From Acidobacteriota bacterium (GTDB taxonomy: Bacteria > Acidobacteriota > Terriglobia > Acidiferrales > UBA7541): a stretch of 64,000 nt of DNA. Under the pieces are notes generated by a model. The model was given only the letters and a program-made list of their open reading frames with translations, had not been told where the DNA came from and did not search any database. Location of the stretch: the NCBI GenBank assembly GCA_021788095.1, contig JAJYLB010000005.1, positions 62,001 to 126,000 of the forward strand. The letters are read 5' to 3'. Shown piece by piece: positions 20,801 through 28,130 of the stretch (position 1 is the stretch's first letter; every line of letters starts with the position of its first letter). A program made the translations under genes and the position numbers.

Positions 20801-21020
20801 AGAAAACATTCGGCTGGCTGGGAACGCCGTTCACGGCCCGCGTGCGCCCGGCGCGCAGCGGACCGATGGTGCGCCAGCGCATGCCGGCATAAAGCGCTTC
20901 CGAATATTGCTGCGCCCGCGCCACCACAGCCTGGGGGCCGGCGCCCAGCAGCATGAAAACGGCAAGCAGGACTGCCACCACAGAAGACCGCTCGAGAAAG
21001 GACTTCATCCAAGGCTTCAT
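17823..21020 (-). CDS. Exported VPS10/sortilin-type BNR-repeat protein
   Basis: A 1065-residue protein with a signal peptide (hydrophobic residues about 12-30, cleavage near ARAQ). It then has many BNR/Asp-box repeats of the form S-x-D-x-G-x-T-W spread over residues 45-750 (SIDYGRTW, STDAGKTW, STDGGKTF, SIDGGSTW, SSDGGKTW, SVDGGKTWSSW, TRDGGNSW, TEDYGKTW). They form a large beta-propeller of the sortilin_Vps10 type. The C-terminal 300 residues are a separate, partly helical region. ATG 21020 is chosen over the longer frame because GGAGGG lies six bases upstream. Members are abundant in Acidobacteriota; the substrate is unknown. It has no operon partners. Confidence 0.88.
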   Translation of the reverse strand: MKPWMKSFLERSSVVAVLLAVFMLLGAGPQAVVARAQQYSEALYAGMRWRTIGPLRAGRTRAVNGVPSQPNVFYIGAVNGGVWKSIDYGRTWKPIFDREPTGSIGAIAVAPSDPNTIYVGSGEGLHRPDLSIGDGMYKSTDAGKTWEHLGLRDTEQIPAVAVDPTNPNTLFVAALGHPYGPNTERGIFRSTDGGKTFQKVLYSNPYTGGSDVEIDPQDPRIVYAGMWQAQQAPWENGEWGGTDGGLFKSIDGGSTWQKIDNGFPKCADQVNVGIAASEPSRLYATVGCGPRVGIYRSDDAGGHWYHVSTDTRPESDIGGAGGDLPVPKVDPKNPDVVYICSVVTWRSSDGGKTWLALKGAPGGDDYQNLWINPNHPDILLLGSDQGAEVSVDGGKTWSSWYNQLTAQVYHVNADNAFPYRLCSGQQDSGSACVSSRGNWGQITMRDWLPAGGEEYGYLVPDPLNPNLVYGGKLTRFDRLTGQTADVAPVPLRGAGYRALRTEPIVFSPVGPHILYFATNTLWETRDGGNSWTQISPDLSRKTWPVPAVAGQYAAETKPTRRGVIYAVAASPLNVDTLWAGTDDGLLWLTTDGGRNWKNVTPPELQPWDKVSILDAGHFHAGTAYAAINALRLDDLHPHIYRTEDYGKTWTEITRGLPNEPIDVVREDPKQKGLLFAGSETQVWVSFDDGGEWQSLRLNMAPSSVRDLQIHGDDLVAGTHGRGFWILDDITPLRHIAAAAAASEAYLFRPEVATRVRWDVNTDTPLPPEVAHAQNPPDGAILDYYLKADASGPVTLEILDAAGHLVRRYSSTDKPRIPDPYKLDVPAYWARPPRILSAAAGMHRFIWDLHLAPAPGSRASLPMSAVAHETPPAYSSPWVLPGRYAVKLTVDGQSYTQPLVLRMDPRVKTPMAGLVRQYDLAKELYDGDGEAASVLSAASALSEEVAQRAKQTNLPAPSAAIAAYQKKLEAFQGRGPGRTAAILFGAGAGPESLGILRFQLSGLMGQIESADVAPTMPQTAAAATLRASLAKLVARWTALKTTDLAELNRALEAAHIAPITVPAPHP

Positions 21021-21094
21021 GTCTTGCCCTCCGAAGCCGCCAACTATAGACCCGGCGCGCCCCGGAAACAATCGCCTGCCGCCACAGCCCGCCG

Positions 21095-21160
21095 CAAGCG
21101 GGGCGCGCCTTTCCCGGTCTGCCTCTCAACTCTCTTCCGCCCCACCCGCCAAGTGACCTA
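21095..21160. repeat. Pyrimidine-rich dispersed spacer repeat, copy 1
   Basis: This stretch (GCGCGCCTTTCCCGGTCTGC, then CTCTCAACTCTC) resembles the spacers at 23.90-23.95 kb and 27.33-27.41 kb. It is C/T-rich on the plus strand and has no open frame. Confidence 0.5.
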
Positions 21161-21213
21161 AGTCGCTGCCGGGTCTGCAGGCGGCTCCTAGACTCGAAAC
21201 CTTAGGAGGCGCT

Positions 21214-22359
21214 GTGGCTGCCGTAACGCCCATCGAGCCGCTCACACAAATCGCCCCCGCTTCCCTACGGCCAGCCGTAGTTGCCGTGCCTGTCCGAGTC
21301 ACGCGCCCCGCCGCAAAACCGAAAAAGAAGCTGGTGCGCCGCGTCGGTCGGGACATCTCCCAGCAGTTGCGGCACGGCTTCCAAGTCGCCTTCCTGCTTC
21401 TGAACGTCTGGATTGGCGCCGAGTTCTATCTCTGGGTGCGCGGCTACGAATTGGGCCGCCCTGTGGCGTTCGGTCGGCCCGCGGGCGTGGACGGCTGGCT
21501 GCCGATCAGCGGGCTCATGAACCTCGAATATTGGCTCGAGGCGGAGCGCGTGCCTCGCGTGCATCCCGCGGCGCTGTTTCTGCTTCTGGCGTTTCTCGCC
21601 ATCGCGTTCCTTGTGCGCAAGGCCTTTTGCAGTTGGCTGTGTCCGATTGGAACGATCTCGGAATCGCTTTGGCGGCTGGGGCGAAAGCTTTTCAGGAGGA
21701 ATCTCGCGCCGCCGCGCTGGTTGGATCTGCCCTTGCGCGGGCTGAAATACCTGCTCTTGGCATTTTTCGTAGGGGTGGTGGCGCTGATGCCCGCGGCGCA
21801 AATTCGGGAGTTCATGCACGCTCCCTTCGGCCTGATTGCCGACGTGAAGATGCTGGATTTCTTCCGCACCATCGGGGAAACGGGCCTCATCATCTTGGCG
21901 GTGCTGGTGCTGGGATCGCTGGTGGTGAAAAATTTCTGGTGCCGGTACCTGTGCCCCTACGGCGGATTGTTGGGGCTCGTTGCGCTCGCGAGCCCGGCGC
22001 GCATCCGGCGCACGCCGGAGCTGTGCATCGACTGCGGGAAATGCGCGAAGGCATGCCCGGCGCACCTGCCTGTGGATCGTCTCGCGGCGGTGCATTCGGC
22101 GGAATGCACCGCGTGCCTGGAATGCGTCGCCGTCTGCCCGGCCGAAGGCGCTCTGGACATGACAATCGCGTCGCTGCCGGGAGTTAAGCGCGCCGAGCGC
22201 CGCTTGCCCGCCTGGGCCGTGGCGGCAGCCGTTGCGGCGATTTGGCTCGGGATGGTTGGCTACGCGAAATTCTCCGGCCATTGGCAAACGAACGTGCCTG
22301 CCGCGGTGTACCAGCAGCTCGTCCCTCACGCCGACCAGGCTACGCATCCCATGCCCTAG
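21214..22359 (+). CDS. NapH/CcoG-like membrane polyferredoxin
   Basis: A 381-residue integral membrane iron-sulfur protein. The N-terminal 50 residues are cytoplasmic and basic, followed by about four TM segments. It has two FCSWLCPIG / WCRYLCPYG motifs and then two [4Fe-4S] ferredoxin motifs, CIDCGKCAKACP and CTACLECVAVCP. A final TM segment (about residues 330-348) and a periplasmic tail end the protein. Relatives (NapH, NosR C-terminus, CcoG) pass electrons from quinol or help assemble oxidases. No nap, nos or cco partner is nearby, so its electron acceptor is unknown. GTG 21214 is preceded by GGAGG. Confidence 0.83.
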   Translation: MAAVTPIEPLTQIAPASLRPAVVAVPVRVTRPAAKPKKKLVRRVGRDISQQLRHGFQVAFLLLNVWIGAEFYLWVRGYELGRPVAFGRPAGVDGWLPISGLMNLEYWLEAERVPRVHPAALFLLLAFLAIAFLVRKAFCSWLCPIGTISESLWRLGRKLFRRNLAPPRWLDLPLRGLKYLLLAFFVGVVALMPAAQIREFMHAPFGLIADVKMLDFFRTIGETGLIILAVLVLGSLVVKNFWCRYLCPYGGLLGLVALASPARIRRTPELCIDCGKCAKACPAHLPVDRLAAVHSAECTACLECVAVCPAEGALDMTIASLPGVKRAERRLPAWAVAAAVAAIWLGMVGYAKFSGHWQTNVPAAVYQQLVPHADQATHPMP

Positions 22360-22421
22360 CCGCCCTCTGAAATTCCCAATCTCAATTCCGCGATTCCTCG
22401 GAGCCGGCGCCCCCACCGCAG

Positions 22422-22477
22422 GTCACGAGCCATGTGTCACGAGCCACGGGTCACGATCCACGTGTCACGGCTCACGG
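22422..22477. repeat. 14-bp tandem repeat, four units
   Basis: Four direct units begin at 22422, 22436, 22450 and 22464, with consensus GTCACGAGCCACGK, followed by decayed units to about 22500 (GCCACTAGCCCCTA). It lies between the polyferredoxin stop and the MFS gene start. There are no spacers, so it is not a CRISPR array. Confidence 0.85.
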
Positions 22478-22492
22478 GCCACTAGCCCCTAG

Positions 22493-22513
22493 CCACTGCC
22501 CCCTGTAACCTGT
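22493..22513. repeat. 21-bp direct repeat, left copy
   Basis: The 21 bases at 22493-22513 match 23854-23874 with one mismatch. The two copies flank the MFS gene, the left one lying five bases before its GTG start. Confidence 0.8.
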
Positions 22514-22518
22514 TCTGT

Positions 22519-23727
22519 GTGACCTCCAACCTGCCGTCGCCTGCCGAGCCCCATGCCCGCGCGCGTGTCGCGTTGCGATTCGTTGTGCTGCTGGGGATTG
22601 TCAGCCTTTTCGCCGATTTCGCTTACGAAGGCGCGCGTAGCGTTACCGGTCCGTTCCTCGCCGTGCTCGGCGCGAGCGGAGCCATCGTAGGGACGGTGGC
22701 GGGGCTGGGCGAGCTGATGGGTTACGGCTTGCGGCTGGTTTCCGGGCCGTGGAGCGAGCGAACGCGGAAATTCTGGCCGATAGCGATCTTCGGTTACATC
22801 GTCCAGATGGCTTCGGTTCCCGCGCTGGCCTTGGCTCGCACCTGGCCCGTGGCGGCGTTGCTGATCCTGAGCGAGCGAACGGGCAAGGCGATTCGCAGCC
22901 CGTCTCGCGACGTTATGCTCTCCGGAGCTTCGCAGCACATTGGGCTCGGCTGGGGTTTCGGTCTGCACGAAGCGCTCGACCAGGTGGGAGCGCTTTTCGG
23001 GCCGCTGGCCGTCGCCGCGATTCTGTATTGGCGCGGCCAGTACCGCTACGCCTTCGCGCTGCTGCTGGTTCCCGCCGTCCTCACGCTCTCCGTGCTGCTC
23101 GTCGCGCGGCTTGCCTATCCCCGGCCCGAGCAGATCGCCGGCCGGGAAGCTTCGCCGCCTGCCCCCAGCGCCAAGGGGAAATATTCGCGGGCGTTTTGGG
23201 TCTATCTCGCCGGCGCCGCGCTCGTCGCGGCGGGTTTCGCCGATTTCCAGCTCATCGCTTTCCATTTCGAGAAAGCGGAAGCTTTCCCGAAGCTGTGGAT
23301 CCCGATCCTCTATTCCATCGCGATGGCGGTGAGCGGAGCCGGCTCGCTGATTTTCGGGAAGCTATACGATCGGTTCGGAATCGGCATGCTCGTTCCGCTG
23401 ACGCTCGTTTCCGCGTTCTTCGCGCCACTGGTCTTTCTGGGCGGATTCGGCGCGGCGGTGGCTGGCGCGGCGCTTTGGGGTCTCGGCATGGGAGTGCATG
23501 AGTCCACCATTCCCGCGGCGGTAACGACGATGGTGCCGGCCGAGCGCCGCCCCTCGGCGTACGGCCTCTTCACCGGCGCCTATGGCGTTGCCTGGTTTCT
23601 CGGAAGCGCGGCCATGGGTGTGCTCTACGACCACTCGATTCCCGCCGTGGTGATCTTCTGCGTCGCGCTCGAGCTTCTGGCGATTCCCGTCTTCCTGGCC
23701 GTCCGCCGCCTCGCGCGCCACGCGTAG
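22519..23727 (+). CDS. MFS transporter
   Basis: A 402-residue protein with about 11-12 hydrophobic segments and an MFS fold. The N-terminal half has a conserved ADFAYEGARSVTGPFLAVLGASG segment near residues 34-56, typical of a poorly described MFS group; a cytoplasmic loop with AGREASPPAP splits the halves. The start is GTG 22519 without a strong ribosome site; the 21-bp repeat occupies that position. Substrate unknown. Confidence 0.8.
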   Translation: MTSNLPSPAEPHARARVALRFVVLLGIVSLFADFAYEGARSVTGPFLAVLGASGAIVGTVAGLGELMGYGLRLVSGPWSERTRKFWPIAIFGYIVQMASVPALALARTWPVAALLILSERTGKAIRSPSRDVMLSGASQHIGLGWGFGLHEALDQVGALFGPLAVAAILYWRGQYRYAFALLLVPAVLTLSVLLVARLAYPRPEQIAGREASPPAPSAKGKYSRAFWVYLAGAALVAAGFADFQLIAFHFEKAEAFPKLWIPILYSIAMAVSGAGSLIFGKLYDRFGIGMLVPLTLVSAFFAPLVFLGGFGAAVAGAALWGLGMGVHESTIPAAVTTMVPAERRPSAYGLFTGAYGVAWFLGSAAMGVLYDHSIPAVVIFCVALELLAIPVFLAVRRLARHA

Positions 23728-24130
23728 ACGTTGTCATTCCGACCGGCGCATTTCGCCGGGAGGAATCTGCTGTCTCCCGCCTTGGCGGATCGCGGCCCGC
23801 GGGCCCTCCCTCCGAATTCTCGAATCTTGAATCTGCGAGCACTCCTCGCACTTCCACTGTCCCCTGTAACCTGTCCCCCGTGCCCTCTGCGGCTCCGCGG
23901 TGCGCCTTTCCCTGTCCGGCTCTGAACTCTCAACTCTGAACCCTCAACCGCCTCACTCCTCAACGATCCTGGGCTTTTGCCTGGGCTGGCGCTCGCATTA
24001 GAATCTGGCGCTGGGCTCGGACCCCTCACCTGGTCCCACCCGTCCACCGTGCCGAAACGAGCGACTCCTCGGCCATCATCCGTCGCGCCGAAAGCCCACC
24101 CTCGAAGTTGGGCGAGGACCTAGGCGCCGG
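23728..24130. repeat. Repeat-rich spacer with no gene
   Basis: A mosaic of dispersed repeats. It contains a TGTCATTCCGACC...GGAGGAATCTGCTGT palindrome-type unit (23733-23773), an AATCTTGAATCTGCGAG unit (23820-23840), the right 21-bp repeat (23854-23874), and the CCGGCTCTGAACTCTCAACT unit (23916-23935 onward). A TTAGAAT -10-like box is at 23998-24004. No credible reading frame was seen on either strand. Confidence 0.65.
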
Positions 24131-25525
24131 ATGAACTCTGCTGCCCAGAACCGCGCACCGGAGCAGAAACCTGGCTTGGTGCGCGGGCTGTCGCTACTCG
24201 ACTCGGTGCTGCTCATCGTAGGCGGCGTGATCGGGTCGGGGATTTTCCTCACCGCCAAGAACATCGCCCAGGCCGTGCCAACGCCCTCCCTGTTCCTGCT
24301 GGTGTGGGTGGTGGGTGGGGCGATCACGCTGCTCGCGGCCTTCGCCTTCGCCGAGTTGGGCGCCATGTACCCGGAAGCGGGAGGGCATTACGTCTACCTG
24401 CGCGAAGCTTATGGCGAGCCGGTAGCGTTCCTCTACGGCTGGATGATCACGCTGGTAGGCGCTACCGGCGGCTTCGCCGCCCTCGCCGTCGCGGGCGCGC
24501 AGTATCTGGGCGTTCTCTTCCCCATCCTTTCGGCGAAACACCGCGTGGCCACGTTCGCCGGCCACGCCATCACGCGCCCCGACCTGGTAGCCATCGCGGC
24601 CGTGGCGATCGTCACTTGGGTGAATGTACGTGGGGTGCGGCGTGGCGCCGTGTTGCAGAATGTCGCCACCTGGGCCAAGATCGGCGCCATCGCCGCTTTC
24701 GTGGTGCTGGGCGCGGCGCTAGGCAAGGGCAATTGGGCCCACCTCGATGCCGTGCTGCCGGCAACGGCCGGCCATACCTCACTCATAGGTTTCGGAGTGG
24801 CGCTGATTGCCGTCTTCTGGGCCTACGACGGCTGGGTTTACCTCAGTTGGATTGGCGGCGAGGTGCGCGACGCGCAACGCACCCTGCCCCGCGCCCTGGT
24901 GCTCGGGGTGGCGCTCGTGGGCGCGATCTATCTCGTCACCAATCTGGTTTACCTGTACGCTCTGCCCGTAAGCGAAATCGCCACTTCGGCACAGACCACG
25001 GCCGCCACGGCGGCAGCGACCCTATTCTCGCCGCGGGCGGCAAACTGGCTGGCAGCGCTGATCGCGGTCTCATGCTTCGGCGCGCTGGCAGCGGGGATCA
25101 TGTCAGGCGCGCGCGTCTACTATGCCATGGCCGTCGACAAGGTCTTCTTCCGCAAAATGGCCGAACTCCATCCGCGATGGCGCACGCCCGCCTTCGCGCT
25201 CGTCGTGCAGGGCGTCTGGACCGCGATCCTCACGGTCAGTGGCCGCTACGATCAGCTCTATACCTACACCCTATTCATGATGGTGCTTTCCTACGTGGCG
25301 GGGGTGGCCGGGCTTTTCGTGCTCCGGCGCACGCGACCGGAGGTCCCGCGACCCTATCGCTGCACGGGATACCCGGTTGTCCCGGCGCTTTACATTCTGC
25401 TGGGGCTGGCGTGGGCCGTAAATACGGTGATCGCGCAGCCGCGGGAAACCTTGGCGGGAATAGCCATTGTCGCGCTGGGTGTGCCCGTGTATGTGTACTG
25501 GAGATGGCGGCAAGTTCGACACTAG
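24131..25525 (+). CDS. Amino-acid permease, APC superfamily
   Basis: A 464-residue protein with about 12 TM segments. The APC signature GGVIGSGIFLTAKNIA in TM1 (about residues 30-47) is clear, as is FAFAELGAMYPEAGGHYVYLREAYG in TM2-TM3. It is most like the LAT/YfnA-type amino-acid transporters. The next gene, a lysine-6-dehydrogenase-like enzyme on the same strand, suggests that a basic amino acid could be the substrate, but this is only context. A palindromic element starts one base after the stop codon. Confidence 0.88.
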   Translation: MNSAAQNRAPEQKPGLVRGLSLLDSVLLIVGGVIGSGIFLTAKNIAQAVPTPSLFLLVWVVGGAITLLAAFAFAELGAMYPEAGGHYVYLREAYGEPVAFLYGWMITLVGATGGFAALAVAGAQYLGVLFPILSAKHRVATFAGHAITRPDLVAIAAVAIVTWVNVRGVRRGAVLQNVATWAKIGAIAAFVVLGAALGKGNWAHLDAVLPATAGHTSLIGFGVALIAVFWAYDGWVYLSWIGGEVRDAQRTLPRALVLGVALVGAIYLVTNLVYLYALPVSEIATSAQTTAATAAATLFSPRAANWLAALIAVSCFGALAAGIMSGARVYYAMAVDKVFFRKMAELHPRWRTPAFALVVQGVWTAILTVSGRYDQLYTYTLFMMVLSYVAGVAGLFVLRRTRPEVPRPYRCTGYPVVPALYILLGLAWAVNTVIAQPRETLAGIAIVALGVPVYVYWRWRQVRH

Positions 25526-25641
25526 AAGTTGTTGCAAAACCTGATTCCTCGTAGGGCACGGCTTTAGCCGTGCCGAAAGGCCGCCAACAATCAGGGGCTT
25601 TAGCCCCTGAGGGCGGGCGAGAAGGGGCTTTGCAACAAATT
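25526..25641. repeat. MITE-like element, copy B, with terminal inverted repeats
   Basis: The terminal arms AAGTTGTTGCAAAACC (25526-25541) and GGCTTTGCAACAAATT (25626-25641) are complementary with two mismatches. Inside are two perfect-looking hairpins: GGCACGGCTTTAGCCGTGCC (25555-25574) and CAGGGGCTTTAGCCCCTG (25592-25609). The element is 116 bp and codes for nothing. It sits exactly between the permease stop and the start of the next gene, whose ribosome site lies just outside the right arm. Confidence 0.85.
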
Positions 25642-25659
25642 CTTGTCAGAGGTGCTCGT

Positions 25660-26844
25660 ATGCGTTTACTGGTGATCGGTGCGGGGATGATGGGCTCGGC
25701 GGCAGCCTACGACATGGCCGTCCAGCCCGAGGTGGAGTCTGTCACGTTGGCCGATAGCGACAAGAAGAGACTCGCGGAGGCGGCGAAGCGCGTCAACAAG
25801 CTTGCGGGCGCCAACAAGGTGCGTGGCCTCGCGCTCGACGCCGCAAGAGTGGGCGAAGTCCGCAAGCAGATGAAGCGGCACGACGGCGCGCTCTCCTGCG
25901 TGCCCTACTTTTTCAACGCGAAGCTTTCGAAGGCGGCGATCGAGGCGGGCTGTCACTTCGCCGATCTGGGCGGCAACAACACCGTCGTCAAACAGGAATT
26001 CGAGTTGGCAAAGAAGGCGGCGAAGAAAGGCGTGGCCATCGCGCCCGACTGCGGCCTCTCGCCGGGCATGGCTTCGGTCTTGGCGGGTGAACTCATCCGG
26101 CGTGTCGGTGGAAAGGCCGATGCCCTCAAGATCTACGTCGGCGGCCTGCCGCAGTCGCCCCAGCCGCCTTTCCACTATCAGCTCGTTTTTTCGGTGGAAG
26201 GGCTGATCAATGAGTACGTCGAACCGGCGAAGATCCTGCGCGGGGGAAGAATCGCCACCATCGAGCCTCTCAGCGAGCCGGAGACCTTCGACGTCGAGGG
26301 CCTGCCCCGTTTGGAGGCGTTTCACACCTCGGGCGGCGCCTCGACCCTGCCCGAGACCTTCCAGGGCCAGGTAGGCGAGTGCTTCGAGAAAACCCTGCGC
26401 TATCCCGGGCACTTGCCGCTCGTTCGCGGGCTGTACGACCTGGGACTGTTCTCGAGCGAAAAACGGAAGATCGGCAAGGTGGAAATCGCGCCGCGCGCGC
26501 TCGCTTCGTCGCTGATCTCGGAAAAGATGGCTGGCGCCGGTCCCGACCTGGTGGTCCTTCGCGTCGAAGCGCATGCGGGCCCCCAGATCAGCTCGTTCAC
26601 CGTTTTCGACCGCTACGATCCGAAAACGAAGCTGACCGCCATGATGCGTACTACCGCTTGGCCCGCCTCGATCGTGCTCCAGATGATGGTCTCGGGCGAG
26701 ATCCCCAAGCGCGGCGGCGTGCGCCAGGAACGGGATGTCCCTGCCGGCCGTTTCCTCGCCGCGATGGCAGCGCGCGGCATCGAAGTAAAGTTCTCCGCCG
26801 AAAGCACCGGCGGCAAGACCGCGCCGCCGGTCCAAGCTGTCTGA
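25660..26844 (+). CDS. Saccharopine dehydrogenase-family enzyme, lysine 6-dehydrogenase-like
   Basis: A 394-residue protein with an N-terminal Rossmann domain (MRLLVIGAGMMGSAAAYDMA) and acidic residues after strand 2 (ADSDKKR), as in NAD-dependent members. The catalytic/dimer domain has HFADLGGNN and IAPDCGLSPGMASV, features shared with L-lysine 6-dehydrogenase and related saccharopine-type reductases. The likely reaction is oxidative deamination or reduction of a lysine-like substrate. The frame extends upstream through the repeat, but ATG 25660 gives the proper Rossmann start with GAGGTG ahead of it. A PIN-toxin remnant follows directly. Confidence 0.82.
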   Translation: MRLLVIGAGMMGSAAAYDMAVQPEVESVTLADSDKKRLAEAAKRVNKLAGANKVRGLALDAARVGEVRKQMKRHDGALSCVPYFFNAKLSKAAIEAGCHFADLGGNNTVVKQEFELAKKAAKKGVAIAPDCGLSPGMASVLAGELIRRVGGKADALKIYVGGLPQSPQPPFHYQLVFSVEGLINEYVEPAKILRGGRIATIEPLSEPETFDVEGLPRLEAFHTSGGASTLPETFQGQVGECFEKTLRYPGHLPLVRGLYDLGLFSSEKRKIGKVEIAPRALASSLISEKMAGAGPDLVVLRVEAHAGPQISSFTVFDRYDPKTKLTAMMRTTAWPASIVLQMMVSGEIPKRGGVRQERDVPAGRFLAAMAARGIEVKFSAESTGGKTAPPVQAV

Positions 26845-27101
26845 GCTGGCAGGATGCTTTTCCTCTTATCGAGACTTCCGCTGAGGTGATGCCATCGGCG
26901 GCGGACCTCGCGACCGATCATCAGCTCGGCATCTGGGATGCCGTCGTTCTCTCCGCCGCTGCGGAGGCCCGGTGTTGCTTGCTTCTGTCTGAGGACATGC
27001 AGGAGGGCTTCACGTGGAAGGGCGTCAGCATCGAGAACCCGTTGGCTACTTCAAGGAACCACCTGCTGCAGGCTTTGCTCGGAGACGACGCTGAGCCTTG
27101 A
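26845..27101 (+). pseudogene. 5'-truncated PIN-domain (VapC-like) remnant
   Basis: In a different frame from the upstream enzyme, the sequence encodes the last 80 or so residues of a PIN domain: a helix, then LATDHQLGIWDAVVLSAAAE with the third catalytic Asp, then CLLLSEDMQEGF with the fourth. The first half with the N-terminal Asp and Glu is absent and no ribosome site or start fits. The remnant begins right after the dehydrogenase stop, which suggests that a deletion or insertion joined the two. Confidence 0.72.
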
Positions 27102-27452
27102 GTTGTCCCTTCGTTGGCAGGCCCACGCTTGGCGCGCCGCACGCTGCCGGGGCGGCGTGCCGGGAGCGCCGCAAGCTTGGCCTGGCCGCCGTAGTTTGAT
27201 GTAGCGCCGCCATCTTGGCGGCCGGGTGCCTGCCCTCCTTTGCCCACCAACTCCTGCCCGTTTCCTCGGGCCGGGGTCGCGGCCTCCTTCGCAATTTCCA
27301 ATCTCAAATCTGCGGTTCCTGCGCGGCCCTCCTGCCCCTCAGCCCGCCTGGGGCGGGTTGCGTTTCTCCCGTTCCGGTCTGAACTCTCGCCTCTGAACGC
27401 TGGGCCGCCTCTAGGCTGAAATGCCTTACGCGCCGCCCGGCGATCGGTTATT
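27102..27452. repeat. Repeat-rich spacer with no gene
   Basis: It contains a GCCGCCA-TCT-TGGCGGC hairpin (27206-27222), an imperfect hairpin at about 27139-27160, an AATTTCCAATCTCAAATCTG unit (27291-27310), and the CCGGTCTGAACTCTCGCCTC unit (27374-27393 onward) also seen at 21.1 and 23.9 kb. No reading frame of note. Confidence 0.6.
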
Positions 27453-27476
27453 TCGTATATACTTATCGTGTATACT
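27453..27476 (+). promoter_or_regulatory. Candidate VapB operator: 11-bp direct repeat
   Basis: TCGTATATACT (27453-27463) and TCGTGTATACT (27466-27476) are direct repeats separated by two bases, 20 bases before the vapB start. Each contains a GTATAC-type half palindrome. The stretch is AT-rich in a GC-rich background and probably overlaps the promoter. AbrB-type antitoxins bind such repeats to repress their own operon. Confidence 0.55.
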
Positions 27477-27495
27477 ACCAGGAGGGGTGAGGCCC

Positions 27496-27726
27496 ATGAG
27501 CAAAGCGCGCGTCTTCCGGTCCGGCAACAGCCAAGCGGTGCGCCTGCCAAAAGAGTTTCGCTTCCAGGTAAAAGAGGTCGAGATCGCCCGCCGCGGGCGG
27601 GAAGTCGTCCTCAGGGAGCCTAGCCGCAATCTCGCTCAGGCTTTCGGCGCCCTCGCGTCGATGCCCGCGGATTTCATGGCCGGAGGCCGCAAAGACCGGG
27701 CGCCTCAGAGACGAAAATCGCTATGA
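27496..27726 (+). CDS. vapB: VapB-type antitoxin
   Basis: A 76-residue protein with the VapB/MazE-like start AKVFRSGNSQAVRLPKEFRF-type segment (residues 2-22), a swapped-hairpin DNA-binding fold, and a basic C-terminal tail for toxin binding. ATG 27496 is preceded by AGGAGGGG. It overlaps vapC by four bases (ATGA). It differs from the antitoxin at 13.5 kb and belongs to another VapB subgroup. Confidence 0.88.
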   Translation: MSKARVFRSGNSQAVRLPKEFRFQVKEVEIARRGREVVLREPSRNLAQAFGALASMPADFMAGGRKDRAPQRRKSL

Positions 27727-28130
27727 AGCCGCGCTACATGCTCGACACCAATATTTGTATCTACATCGCCAAGCACCAACCTCCCGTGGTGAAAGCTCGC
27801 TTCGAGCGGATGAAGCCAGGGGATGTGGTCATGTCGGCGGTCACTTATGGGGAGCTTTACTATGGCGCGTGCAAGAGCAACCAGCGGGCAATGGCCCTCG
27901 ATCGGCTCGACGCGCTCCTTCAGGAGATCCCCGTGGAAAGCATCGACGCCAGGGCGTCGCGCGCCTACGGAGGGATTCGCGCCGAACTTGAAGCCCAGGG
28001 ACGAACCATCGGTAACAATGACCTGTGGATCGCCGCGCACGCCCTCGCCTTGGGCGTCACCCTGGCCACCAACAACGAACGGGAATTCCGGCGCATCGCC
28101 GGACTCAAGGTAGAGAACTGGGCGAAGTGA
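27723..28130 (+). CDS. vapC: VapC-type PIN-domain ribonuclease toxin
   Basis: A 135-residue PIN toxin of the tRNA-fMet-cleaving VapC type. Visible acidic residues are Asp8 (MLDTNICIYI), Glu44 (TYGELYYGA) and Asp100 (IGNNDLWIAAHA), with the ATNNEREF segment at the usual fourth position. Start ATG 27723 overlaps the antitoxin stop. The 5' end is matched by a decayed copy at 43.5 kb. The module lies antisense to the 3' side of a broken gene. Confidence 0.92.
   Translation: MKPRYMLDTNICIYIAKHQPPVVKARFERMKPGDVVMSAVTYGELYYGACKSNQRAMALDRLDALLQEIPVESIDARASRAYGGIRAELEAQGRTIGNNDLWIAAHALALGVTLATNNEREFRRIAGLKVENWAK

Noticed and set aside
22422-22500. Possible CRISPR array
   Set aside because: The 14-bp units are contiguous with no unique spacers, and no cas genes are nearby.
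27705-28130. Minus-strand coding extension of the DUF3592-like fragment through vapC
   Set aside because: The sequence is antisense to an intact PIN toxin and matches no family; it is a run-on frame after loss of the natural stop.
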